From assembly GCA_017308345.1 (NCBI GenBank), contig JAFKFE010000189.1:1-8496 (forward strand): a DNA stretch of 8,496 nucleotides, read 5' to 3'. The position numbers were made by a program, and so were the translations under genes. The notes beneath the pieces were generated by a model, which was not told where the DNA came from, searched no databases, and saw only the letters and a program-made list of their open reading frames with translations. Shown piece by piece: positions 1-5,389 of this stretch. The stretch comes from Alphaproteobacteria bacterium. Its GTDB lineage: Bacteria > Pseudomonadota > Alphaproteobacteria > Rhizobiales > Rhizobiaceae. How positions within the stretch are numbered: the first letter of the stretch is position 1; each line of letters starts with the position of its first letter.

Positions 1-842
1 CCGTGTCCTTCGTCGTCACCATCCCGGCCGACTTTGCCCGGCGCGTCGAGCGCGGCGACAGCCCGCAGATCCTGATCGAGGCCGACGCGACGGATCCGGC
101 GGCGGCGAGCGGCGCCATCTCGACGCTGGGCACGGTGGCGAGCCAGGCGCTGCTGCGTGCCCAGGGCACACAGGCGGCGGCCGCCGAGACGGCCAAGCAG
201 CAGCTGCAGGTGGTGGTGCACCGGCGCTACAATCCCGAAGGCATCCCGCAATACAACATCGTTCCCGGCCTGCTCGGCGTCATCCTGCAGATGACGATGG
301 TGATGATGACGGCGATGGCGCTGACCCGGGAGACCGAGCGCGGCACCATGGAGAACCTGCTGGCCATGCCGTCCAGCCCGACCGAGATCATGCTGGGCAA
401 GGTGCTGCCCTTCCTCGTCGTCGGCGCCGTGCAGATGGCGGTCGTGCTGGTCGCGGCGAAGCTCCTGTTTGGCGTTCCATTCGTCGGCAGCCTGACACTG
501 CTGCTCTCGTCGGTGCTCGTCTTCGTGCTCTCGCTGGTGCTGCTCGGCTACACCATCTCGACCATGGCGCGCTCGCAGATGCAGGCGATGCAGCTCACCT
601 TCTTCTTCTTCCTGCCGTCGATCATGCTTTCGGGCTTCATGTTTCCCTATCGCGGCATGCCGGGATGGGCGCAAATCCTGGGCGAAATCTTCCCGCTGAC
701 GCATTTCCTGCGCATCACACGCGCCGTGATGCTCAAGGGCGCCGACTTCCATACGATCGCGACCGAGATCGGATGGCTGGTGGTGTTCGTGCTTGTGTTC
801 GCGGGTACGGCACTGCTGCGCTTCCGCCGGACGCTGGACTGA
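1..842 (+). CDS. ABC-2 type transporter permease, YhhJ/YbhR-like (5' partial)
   Basis: This is the C-terminal part (about 279 residues visible) of an inner-membrane permease of an ABC-2 type exporter. Such permeases work with an ATPase and often a HlyD-type periplasmic adaptor to pump out drugs or other hydrophobic compounds. The frame is open to the left edge, so the true start and the first membrane helix lie outside; the GTG at position 3 is probably internal. Visible residues 1-80 look like the periplasmic loop that follows helix 1. Then come five hydrophobic segments, near residues 88-108, 134-156, 161-187, 196-214 and 256-272. The ABC-2 cytoplasmic signature follows the first of these (RETERGTMENLLAMPSSPTE, about 109-128), and LGKVLPFL lies just after it. 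FPLTHFLRITRAVMLKG near 230-246 is also typical of the family. The gene is probably last in its operon, because a terminator hairpin follows within 40 bp. The substrate cannot be inferred. Confidence 0.9.
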   Translation, partial: VSFVVTIPADFARRVERGDSPQILIEADATDPAAASGAISTLGTVASQALLRAQGTQAAAAETAKQQLQVVVHRRYNPEGIPQYNIVPGLLGVILQMTMVMMTAMALTRETERGTMENLLAMPSSPTEIMLGKVLPFLVVGAVQMAVVLVAAKLLFGVPFVGSLTLLLSSVLVFVLSLVLLGYTISTMARSQMQAMQLTFFFFLPSIMLSGFMFPYRGMPGWAQILGEIFPLTHFLRITRAVMLKGADFHTIATEIGWLVVFVLVFAGTALLRFRRTLD

Positions 843-878
843 TTTTGCTCAGTACCGCGCGGGCACGCAACATGCCTT

Positions 879-907
879 GGAGGCGCCGCTGAAACAACGG
901 CGCCTTC
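879..907 (+). terminator. Rho-independent terminator-like hairpin after the ABC permease
   Basis: An 8-bp perfect stem, AGGCGCCG (881-888) and CGGCGCCT (898-905), encloses a 9-nt loop. It extends outward by a G-T and a G-C pair. On the plus strand it is followed by a T-rich stretch (ttcctt). It lies 37 bp after the permease stop and 14 bp beyond the stop of the small minus-strand peptide gene, so it could end transcription from both sides. The T tract is short and interrupted, so termination strength is uncertain. Confidence 0.55.
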
Positions 908-920
908 CTTAGCCGGCTGA

Positions 921-1016
921 TCAGCCGCAGGGTTGCGAAACGGTACACGCCACGGCCACTACGGCCGAGAGTTTCTCGCGTTTCGACAAGCGCGGCTTTT
1001 CGTAGGTCTTCTTCAT
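921..1016 (-). CDS. Small putative RiPP precursor with lasso-leader-like motif (31 aa)
   Basis: This is a 31-codon gene. It starts MKKTYEKPRLSKREKL and ends with a hydrophobic stretch (SAVVAVACTV) followed by SQPCG. The ATG at 1016 is preceded by a strong ribosome binding site, GGGGGA, 6 bases upstream. An in-frame ATG 12 bases further up has no comparable site. Y5-x-x-P8-x-L10 matches the first part of the YxxPxLxxxG motif that RRE (B1-type) proteins recognise in lasso-peptide leaders; the Gly is replaced by Glu (E14). I recall similar short peptides starting MKKTYEKP or MKKTYVKP, annotated as putative RiPP precursors in Mesorhizobium-type genomes. Two cysteines (C24, C30) lie in the presumed core. 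No cyclase, protease or RRE gene is visible in the window, so maturation is unsupported here. It lies 85 bp downstream of the dehydratase on the same strand and could be read through from it. The RiPP assignment is an inference from the leader motif. Confidence 0.6.
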   Translation of the reverse strand: MKKTYEKPRLSKREKLSAVVAVACTVSQPCG

Positions 1017-1101
1017 ATCGTCCCCCATCAAGGTCAAGATTGCCCGCAGACGGCATACAGACATCTCGAGCCGTAGGCAACTCCTGGGTGATGGATCCCC
1101 G

Positions 1102-2076
1102 CTACGCCGCCATGATCCCGGCGTAAGTGCCGAAATCGACATTGCCGCCGGAGAGCACCACCGCGACGGTCTTGCCGGCAAGGTCGATCTCGCCCGAAGA
1201 CAAGGCGGCGAGCGCGACGCATCCGCCCGGTTCGACGACCAGCTTGAGATAGGCCATGGCGTCGCGCATTGCCTGCGCGGCAGCCTTGTCGGATACCGCG
1301 ATGGCGCCGGCGAGATTCCTGCGGTTGATCTCGAAGGTGATGGCGCCCGGCTCGGCGGTGAGCAGCGCATCGCAGATCGAGGCGTGGCCGGGTTCGTTAG
1401 CAACCCGCTCGCCCCTGGCCAGCGAGCGGCGCGTGTCGTCGAAATGTTCAGGCTCGACGGCCCAGACGGCTGTCCGCGGCGAGGCGTCCTTGACGGCAAC
1501 GGAGATGCCGCTGGACAGGCCGCCGCCGCCGCACGGGATGACGACGGCATCGAGCGCCACGCCGAGGACTTCCGCCTGCCTCATCAACTCCAGGCCGACC
1601 GTGCCCTGGCCGGCGATGATGGCCGGATCGTCGAAAGGCGGCACCAGCGCCATGCCCTTTTCGATATAGGGACGCACGACCGCCATGCGGTCGTCCTTGA
1701 AGCGGTCGAACGGCACCACCTCGGCGCCCATCCTGCGGACATTGCCGACTTTCATGGCCGGCGCGTCGGCCGGCATAGCGATCACCGCCTTGACGCCGAA
1801 CATGGCGGCCGAGGCCGCCACTCCCTGGGCATGGTTGCCGGACGAAAAGGCGACGACGCCGCGGCTGCGCTCTTCCTCGCTCAGCGACGACAGCTTGTTG
1901 TAGGCGCCGCGGATCTTGAAGGAGCCGGTGCGCTGCAGCGTTTCCGGCTTGAACAGGATACGGCCGCCATAGCGCTGGTTGAGCTCTGGCGATTCAATCA
2001 GCGGCGTTTCGACGATCAGGCCGGAAAGCCGCTCGGCGGCGGCACGGATGTCCAGGATGCCGGGCAGAGTGGTCAT
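1102..2076 (-). CDS. PLP-dependent threonine/serine dehydratase (serine racemase-like)
   Basis: This is a 324-residue fold-type II PLP enzyme of the threonine dehydratase/serine racemase family. It deaminates L-threonine or L-serine to the 2-oxo acid and ammonia in the cytoplasm; some relatives racemise serine or cleave 3-hydroxyaspartate. The PLP lysine is K54 in GSFKIRGAYN. SSGNHAQG (78-85) carries the Ser that reprotonates the substrate in serine racemase (S79). The glycine-rich phosphate loop is CGGGGL (182-187), and VEPGG (281-285) and SGGN (309-312) complete the site. E208 and D214 fit the divalent-metal ligands of serine racemase. There is no C-terminal ACT domain, which argues against an isoleucine-inhibited biosynthetic IlvA. 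ATG 2076 is chosen because GAGG lies about 7 bases upstream and the protein then has family length. The reading frame stays open further upstream, but that extension looks noncoding. The exact substrate cannot be decided from sequence. Confidence 0.9.
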   Translation of the reverse strand: MTTLPGILDIRAAAERLSGLIVETPLIESPELNQRYGGRILFKPETLQRTGSFKIRGAYNKLSSLSEEERSRGVVAFSSGNHAQGVAASAAMFGVKAVIAMPADAPAMKVGNVRRMGAEVVPFDRFKDDRMAVVRPYIEKGMALVPPFDDPAIIAGQGTVGLELMRQAEVLGVALDAVVIPCGGGGLSSGISVAVKDASPRTAVWAVEPEHFDDTRRSLARGERVANEPGHASICDALLTAEPGAITFEINRRNLAGAIAVSDKAAAQAMRDAMAYLKLVVEPGGCVALAALSSGEIDLAGKTVAVVLSGGNVDFGTYAGIMAA

Positions 2077-2183
2077 GGTGGGACCTCGCAGGATGAGTCC
2101 CGCCATGGTGCACGCAAACCGTGTCGTCGCGCCAACGAAAAAATGTGATGGAGACAAGGTTGGCGGTGGTGCGCCGGCGCCAT

Positions 2184-2220
2184 TCACAGCAAAGGACCAT
2201 GATAGCGATTTTGCCTGTGA
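2184..2220. other. Imperfect stem-loop between two minus-strand genes
   Basis: TCACAG followed by CAAA (2184-2193) can pair with TTTG and CTGTGA (2210-2220) with one bulged C. This gives a stem of about 10 bp and a loop of about 16 nt. It sits in the 173-bp gap between the stop of the 107-residue protein gene and the start of the dehydratase. No T-run follows it on the minus strand, so a classical intrinsic terminator is not supported. An operator or mRNA structure is possible, and chance pairing cannot be excluded. Confidence 0.25.
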
Positions 2221-2249
2221 GGACCTCTGATCCCCCGCGTGCCGCCCCC

Positions 2250-2573
2250 TCACCCGAGCAGCGTCTTCGTCCTTTTGTTGCCACCGAGCTTGCGCCAATT
2301 GTTGAAGCGATGCGTGGCGGCGGCGAAGGAAATCTTCATTTGCTGGGAAACCGTGTAGCGCGACTTGCCCTCGTCGAACATGCGGTAGCAGCACTCGGCG
2401 CCTTCCTCGGTGAGCTTGCCGTCCGGCGTCTTGTTGTGCGGGTTGGCCGGGTCGAATTTTTCGAGCTGCTCTTCGACCAGGTCCTTCAGGCGCTGCAGGT
2501 CGGCCTCGATGCTGGCGATGAGATCGAGAACAGGCTTCGCATCGAATGCGTGCGGAGGCTTCTTGTCCGTCAT
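2250..2573 (-). CDS. Hypothetical protein with C-terminal helix-turn-helix-like region (107 aa)
   Basis: I do not recognise a named family. From ATG 2573 the product has 107 residues. Residues 15-40 are charged and heptad-like, rich in Leu, Glu and Lys, suggesting a short coiled coil. A Pro/Asn/Lys-rich linker follows (41-55). Residues 56-98 read like a DNA-binding helical segment, with EEGAECCYRMFDEGKSRYTV followed by SQQMKISFAAATHRFNNWRK, resembling a turn and recognition helix. No signal peptide or membrane helix is seen. ATG 2573 is preferred over the in-frame GTG at 2603 for two reasons. GGAAG lies 7 bases upstream of the ATG. A good rhizobial promoter places the transcription start near 2602, which would leave the GTG at or before the transcript start. 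It is divergent from mbfA across about 180 bp. A small DNA-binding or adaptor protein is the most that can be inferred. Confidence 0.75.
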   Translation of the reverse strand: MTDKKPPHAFDAKPVLDLIASIEADLQRLKDLVEEQLEKFDPANPHNKTPDGKLTEEGAECCYRMFDEGKSRYTVSQQMKISFAAATHRFNNWRKLGGNKRTKTLLG

Positions 2574-2608
2574 TCCATTGCTTCCTTCAATTTCGGCTGT
2601 CACCAGCT

Positions 2609-2637
2609 ATATAGGCTAACATTTGGTGATAATGAAG
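2609..2637 (-). promoter_or_regulatory. Rhizobial sigma-70-type promoter for the 107-aa protein
   Basis: On the minus strand the -35 box is CTTCAT (2632-2637), followed by a 17-bp spacer and the -10 box CTATAT (2609-2614). This fits the known Sinorhizobium consensus CTTGAC-N17-CTATAT, with 4 of 6 matches at -35 and 6 of 6 at -10. Predicted transcription start is near 2602, giving a leader of about 30 nt before ATG 2573. Confidence 0.6.
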
Positions 2638-2692
2638 AGGCGACCAGGTTCCTCTGGATCACTCTTTCGCGCGCGCGGCCTTGCCGTTCGCA

Positions 2693-2721
2693 ATTGACGC
2701 CGGGCGGCCGAGATCCTAGTT
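2693..2721 (+). promoter_or_regulatory. mbfA promoter
   Basis: ATTGAC (2693-2698), a 17-bp spacer and CTAGTT (2716-2721) match the rhizobial CTTGAC-N17-CTATAT consensus at 5 of 6 and 4 of 6 positions. The -10 box is the first half of the operator palindrome. Binding there would therefore block RNA polymerase. Predicted start is near 2728, giving a leader of about 25 nt. Confidence 0.5.
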
Positions 2722-2740
2722 TAGAATTATTCTAAACTAG
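2716..2740. promoter_or_regulatory. Irr-type iron control element (ICE box) at mbfA
   Basis: This is a perfect 25-bp palindrome: 12-bp arms CTAGTTTAGAAT and ATTCTAAACTAG around one central T. The core TTTAGAA...TTCTAAA matches the ICE motif known for Irr, the haem-responsive Fur-family regulator of Rhizobiales. It ends 12 bp before the mbfA ATG and overlaps the -10 box, so it fits a repressor site. mbfA is a known Irr target in Bradyrhizobium and Agrobacterium: Irr represses it under low iron, so the gene is expressed when iron is plentiful. No irr gene lies in the window. Confidence 0.85.
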
Positions 2741-2752
2741 AGTGATCCCATC

Positions 2753-3736
2753 ATGCTTTCCCGTTTTCTCGGCCTCGGCCGCCGTTCGTTCGATTCATTG
2801 TCTGAACAGGAGATCCTGGCGCTGGCGATCTCCTCCGAGGAGGATGACGGGCGCATCTACCGCGCCTATGCCGACGGGCTGGCGCAGGACTTTCCGCAAT
2901 CGGCCAAGGTGTTCGAGGCCATGGCCGAGGAAGAGGACGGCCATCGCGACTCGCTGATCGAGCTTCACCGCAGGCGTTTCGGCGAGCGCATTCCGCTCAT
3001 CCGCCGCGAGCATGTGAAAGGCTTCTACGAACGCAAGCCCGACTGGCTGGTGCGGCCGCTCGGCGTCGAGCATGTGCGGCGCCAAGCCGAAGAGATGGAG
3101 CGGCAAGCTTATCGTTTCTACGTCGAAGCGGCCAAGCGGACCACCGACGCCTCGACCCGCAAGCTACTGGACTGGTTGGCGGCGGCCGAACTCGGCCACG
3201 AGAATTCCGCGCATGAATTGGAGCAGAAGCACCTCCCGGGCGAGGTCAAGGAGGAGGAAGCGAGCGTCGAGCAACGCCAGTTCATCCTGACCTATGTGCA
3301 GCCGGGGCTGGCCGGTCTGATGGACGGATCGGTGTCGACGCTGGCGCCGATCTTTGCCGCCGCCTTCGCCACGCACGCGACGTTCCAGACCTTCCTCGTC
3401 GGCCTGGCCGCCTCGATCGGCGCCGGCATTTCGATGGGTTTCACCGAGGTGGCCTCCGACGACGGCAAGCTTTCGGGGCGCGGCTCGCCGCTCAAGCGGG
3501 GCTTGACCGTCGGCGTCATGACGACGCTGGGCGGGCTCGGTCACGCGCTGCCCTATCTCATTCCTTATTTCTGGACGGCTACGATCGTCGCGGCGATCGT
3601 GGTGTTCTTCGAGCTCTGGGCGATCGCCTTCATCCAGAACCGCTACATGCAGACGCCATTCTGGCGCGCCGCCTTCCAGGTGGTGCTGGGCGGCGCGCTG
3701 GTGTTCGCGGCCGGGGTGCTGATCGGGAATGCGTAG
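2753..3736 (+). CDS. mbfA: Membrane-bound ferritin MbfA (rubrerythrin-like domain + VIT1/CCC1 domain)
   Basis: This 327-residue inner-membrane protein is of the MbfA (Er-VIT1) family, which exports iron and helps cells survive iron and peroxide stress. The cytoplasmic N-terminal part (about 15-165) is a ferritin-like four-helix di-iron domain. Its acidic ligands include E30, the E61-x-x-H64 pair, E113/E116 and the E146-x-x-H149 pair. The C-terminal part (about 180-327) is a VIT1/CCC1-type transporter domain. It has GLMDGSVSTLAPIFAAAF near 188-205, SMGFTEVASDDG near 227-238, and hydrophobic segments near 209-229, 251-271, 275-296 and 306-325. Length and domain order are those of complete family members. 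The ATG at 2753 has only a weak ribosome site (GAGTGA), but the protein begins at the usual place. The Irr-box palindrome immediately upstream implies repression at low iron. The gene is monocistronic: a hairpin follows, then genes on the opposite strand. Confidence 0.93.
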   Translation: MLSRFLGLGRRSFDSLSEQEILALAISSEEDDGRIYRAYADGLAQDFPQSAKVFEAMAEEEDGHRDSLIELHRRRFGERIPLIRREHVKGFYERKPDWLVRPLGVEHVRRQAEEMERQAYRFYVEAAKRTTDASTRKLLDWLAAAELGHENSAHELEQKHLPGEVKEEEASVEQRQFILTYVQPGLAGLMDGSVSTLAPIFAAAFATHATFQTFLVGLAASIGAGISMGFTEVASDDGKLSGRGSPLKRGLTVGVMTTLGGLGHALPYLIPYFWTATIVAAIVVFFELWAIAFIQNRYMQTPFWRAAFQVVLGGALVFAAGVLIGNA

Positions 3737-3738
3737 CG

Positions 3739-3765
3739 CTTCTCCTTCGCCCCTTGTGGGAGAAG
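3739..3765. terminator. Hairpin between convergent mbfA and the ABM gene
   Basis: CTTCTCC (3739-3745) pairs perfectly with GGAGAAG (3759-3765) around a 13-nt loop, 3 bp after the mbfA stop. The two genes converge here, so a shared terminator is likely. There is no T tract on the plus strand, though the minus strand runs tTTCCCTTCTCC on entering it. The sequence also resembles short CTTCTCC...GGAGAAGG dispersed repeats that I recall from rhizobial intergenic regions. Confidence 0.35.
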
Positions 3766-3778
3766 GGAAAGGCGCGCC

Positions 3779-4123
3779 TCACCCATTCACCGCCCTGCTA
3801 TCCCGTGGCGCCTCAACCCTATCGGTCAGCCCGTAGTCGCGGACCACATGGGCGATGCGCAGACGATAGCCGGCAAAGATTCCGCCGCGCCCGGCTTGCT
3901 GGGCCTGCCTGTGCTCCTCGGTGTTGCGCCAGGCCTTGACCGCTTCCTCGTCGCGCCAGAACGACAGCGACAGCACGCGCTTCGGGTCGGTGAGGCTCTG
4001 GAAGCGTTCGACCGAGATGAAGCCGTCGATGCCGTCGAGCAGAGGCCTGAGCCCGGCGGCGATGCCGAGATAGGCATCGCGCTTCCCTTCCGCCGGTTCC
4101 ACTTCGAAGATGACGGCGATCAT
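3779..4123 (-). CDS. Antibiotic biosynthesis monooxygenase (ABM) family protein
   Basis: This is a 114-residue protein of the ABM fold, a small dimeric ferredoxin-like alpha/beta barrel found in quinone-forming monooxygenases, haem-degrading enzymes and many uncharacterised proteins. It starts MIAVIFEVEPAEGKRDAYL (strand 1 and helix 1). GFISVERFQSLTDPKRVLSL and SFWRDEEAVKAWRNTEEHR (about 34-72) are the most typical ABM segments, the second carrying the conserved W and the H of the EEHR helix. The C-terminal 35 residues (VVRDYGLTDRVEAPRDSRAV) are an extension beyond the core. AAGGAA lies 7 bases upstream of the ATG. The ATG overlaps the stop of the preceding NIPSNAP gene by 4 bp (ATGA), so the two are translationally coupled. 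No substrate or cofactor can be named. The haem-degrading subgroup is possible, but no diagnostic Asn/Trp/His set is clear. Confidence 0.85.
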   Translation of the reverse strand: MIAVIFEVEPAEGKRDAYLGIAAGLRPLLDGIDGFISVERFQSLTDPKRVLSLSFWRDEEAVKAWRNTEEHRQAQQAGRGGIFAGYRLRIAHVVRDYGLTDRVEAPRDSRAVNG

Positions 4124-4488
4124 GCCTCTGTTCCTTCCCGAACCGTTACGTCTGTGTGAAACATCTGCCTCGGGCCGTGCGGCCCCGACACACGTTTCAG
4201 GAAGACGCGATCTTCCTTGAGGATGAATTTCTCGCGCCTGGCGAACTCGTAATTTGCCTTGCCTGCCGGGTCGGCCGCAAGCCGCGCGCGATAGGCCTCG
4301 TAGGCCGCGAGGCTCTCTATGTTATAGGCGGCGTAGGCCGTGGTGGCCGAGCCTTCATGCGGCGCGTAGTAGCCGATCAGCTCGGCGCCGCAGCGCGGAA
4401 TGGCCTGGCCCCAGGCGCGCGCATATTGCTCGAAAGCCGCCTTGCCGAACGGGTCGATCTCGTAGCGGATGAAGCAGGTGATGGTCAT
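4120..4488 (-). CDS. NIPSNAP family protein
   Basis: This is a 122-residue NIPSNAP-type protein, also a dimeric alpha/beta-barrel family. Diagnostic stretches are MTITCFIRYEIDPFGKAAFE at the start, ARAWGQAIPRCGAELIGYYA near 23-42, a PHEGSATTAYAAY segment, AAYEAYRARLAADPAG near 62-77 and REKFILKEDRVFLKR near 85-99. The molecular function of bacterial members is generally unknown. ATG 4488 is chosen because GGAG lies 8 bases upstream. An in-frame start 30 bases further up lacks a good site and would lie nearer the operator. It is the first gene of a two-gene operon with the ABM protein (4-bp overlap). It is divergent from an ArsR-family regulator, and one copy of the putative operator lies 35-58 bp upstream of its start. 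Confidence 0.88.
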   Translation of the reverse strand: MTITCFIRYEIDPFGKAAFEQYARAWGQAIPRCGAELIGYYAPHEGSATTAYAAYNIESLAAYEAYRARLAADPAGKANYEFARREKFILKEDRVFLKRVSGPHGPRQMFHTDVTVREGTEA

Positions 4489-4522
4489 GTCGGTCTCCTC
4501 GTCGGTTGGCTTGCGCACGTCG

Positions 4523-4546
4523 ATGCTTCGACCGTGATCGAAACAT
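4523..4546. promoter_or_regulatory. Putative ArsR operator, copy 1 (NIPSNAP side)
   Basis: This is a 24-bp inverted repeat with arms ATGCTTCGAC and ATCGAAACAT around a 4-nt spacer (CGTG). It matches copy 2 at 4637-4660 in both arms except two positions; the spacers are unrelated. It lies 35 bp upstream of the NIPSNAP start, in the position of a promoter-proximal repressor site. Matching of the arms but not the spacers is what is expected for a dimer-binding site. Confidence 0.7.
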
Positions 4547-4599
4547 TGCTGGCGCCTCTGTGCTAGGCATCCTCCTTGTCAGGAGTGTTGCCCGGGCTG

Positions 4600-4628
4600 C
4601 TTGAGCTCGCCCGAGGTTAGTGCTTTCC
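4600..4628 (+). promoter_or_regulatory. Possible arsR-family gene promoter
   Basis: CTTGAG (4600-4605), a 17-bp spacer and CTTTCC (4623-4628) fit the rhizobial CTTGAC-N17-CTATAT pattern, with 5 of 6 at -35 but only 3 of 6 at -10. The predicted start near 4635 would place operator copy 2 at the very beginning of the transcript. The weak -10 keeps this tentative. Confidence 0.3.
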
Positions 4629-4636
4629 TGGCGGGA

Positions 4637-4660
4637 ATGCTTCGATAAGGATCGAACCAT
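4637..4660. promoter_or_regulatory. Putative ArsR operator, copy 2 (overlaps regulator start codon)
   Basis: This is a 24-bp inverted repeat with arms ATGCTTCGAT and ATCGAACCAT around the spacer AAGG, with one mismatch between arms. The last two bases are the A and T of the regulator's own ATG (4659-4661). The ribosome binding site (AAGGA) falls inside it. This fits autoregulation by blocking transcription start. Confidence 0.7.
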
Positions 4661-5333
4661 GCGTGAAGGACCCGACATCGCCCGCATCGCCAGCCTCGTC
4701 GGCGACCCGGCCCGCGCCAACATGCTGAACGCGCTGATGGGCGGCACGGCGCTGACAGCGTCGGAACTGGCGCTGGAAGCCGGCGTGTCGCTGCCGACCG
4801 CTTCCTCGCATCTGTCGAAGCTGACGGATGGCGGGCTGCTGACCTTGGCCAGCCAGGGCCGCCACCGCTATTACGGCCTCGCCGGCGCGCAGGTGGCCGG
4901 CATGATCGAGGCGATCATCGGTGTCGCCGAGGCGGTCGGTCCCAAGCGGGTGCGGCACGGGCCGCGCGACGCGGCCATGCGCGTGGCGCGGGTCTGCTAC
5001 GATCACCTCGCCGGCGAACAGGCGGTCGCCATGCTCGACCGGCTCTTCGACAGGAAGCTTTTGCTGCGCGACGACAGTCAGATCAGGCTCTCGCCGTCCG
5101 GCGCCGCGCATTTCGCCGCGCTCGGCATTGAGATCGATGCCAGGGCGCGGCGGCCGGTATGCCGTGCCTGCCTGGATTGGAGCGTGCGGCGCTCGCATCT
5201 GGCCGGCGCGCTGGGCGCGGCCATCCTCGACAAGATCATCGCCGAGAAATGGGCGCGGCGCGAAAAGGACAGCCGCGCCGTGGTGTTCTCGCCGAAAGGC
5301 AGGCAGGCGTTCGAGAGGGTGTTTCTGGCGTAG
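4659..5333 (+). CDS. ArsR-family winged-helix transcriptional regulator
   Basis: This 224-residue regulator has an N-terminal ArsR winged helix-turn-helix (about 5-85) and a longer C-terminal domain. IARIASLVGDPARANMLNAL (8-27) is the dimer/helix-1 region. LTASELALEAGVSLPTASSH (32-51) with LSKLTDGGLL (52-61) is the helix-turn-helix, and GRHRYYGLAG (68-77) is the wing. The classic metal-binding ELCVC box is absent, so it is not an arsenic/metal sensor of the standard type. The C-terminal part contains C113 and C168-x-x-C171 in CRACLDWSVRRSHLAGALGA, a stretch I recall as conserved in this longer ArsR subgroup. The ligand is unknown. ATG 4659 has AAGGA about 8 bases upstream. An in-frame GTG at 4620 is less likely because it would lie before the operator. 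The gene is divergent from the NIPSNAP-ABM operon, with matching operators at both ends of the gap, so it likely represses both. Confidence 0.88.
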   Translation: MREGPDIARIASLVGDPARANMLNALMGGTALTASELALEAGVSLPTASSHLSKLTDGGLLTLASQGRHRYYGLAGAQVAGMIEAIIGVAEAVGPKRVRHGPRDAAMRVARVCYDHLAGEQAVAMLDRLFDRKLLLRDDSQIRLSPSGAAHFAALGIEIDARARRPVCRACLDWSVRRSHLAGALGAAILDKIIAEKWARREKDSRAVVFSPKGRQAFERVFLA

Positions 5334-5389
5334 GGTGGACAATTTCGCGATGCTGGCGCGAAGGATCGCGGCGGTGCTGGCGCTTGGGC

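Noticed and set aside
1384..2148. Long plus-strand open frame opposite the dehydratase
   Set aside because: His/Arg/Gly-rich translation typical of the antisense of a GC-rich gene; the minus strand carries all the PLP motifs.
2077..2394. A 106-residue N-terminal extension of the dehydratase, open in frame
   Set aside because: It does not resemble the family, covers the 107-aa gene in another frame, and a good ribosome site sits at ATG 2076, which gives normal family length.
2121..2735. Plus-strand open frame covering the 107-aa gene and the promoter region
   Set aside because: It runs through the divergent promoters and the Irr palindrome and has no recognisable domain.
4659..5333. Calling the regulator an arsenic/metal sensor
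   Set aside because: The ELCVC metal box is missing from the recognition helix region and no ars resistance genes are nearby.
5344..5362. TTCGCG / CGCGAA hairpin between the convergent ArsR and LigD genes as a terminator
   Set aside because: Only 6 bp of stem, no T-run on either strand, and such repeats are common by chance at this GC content.
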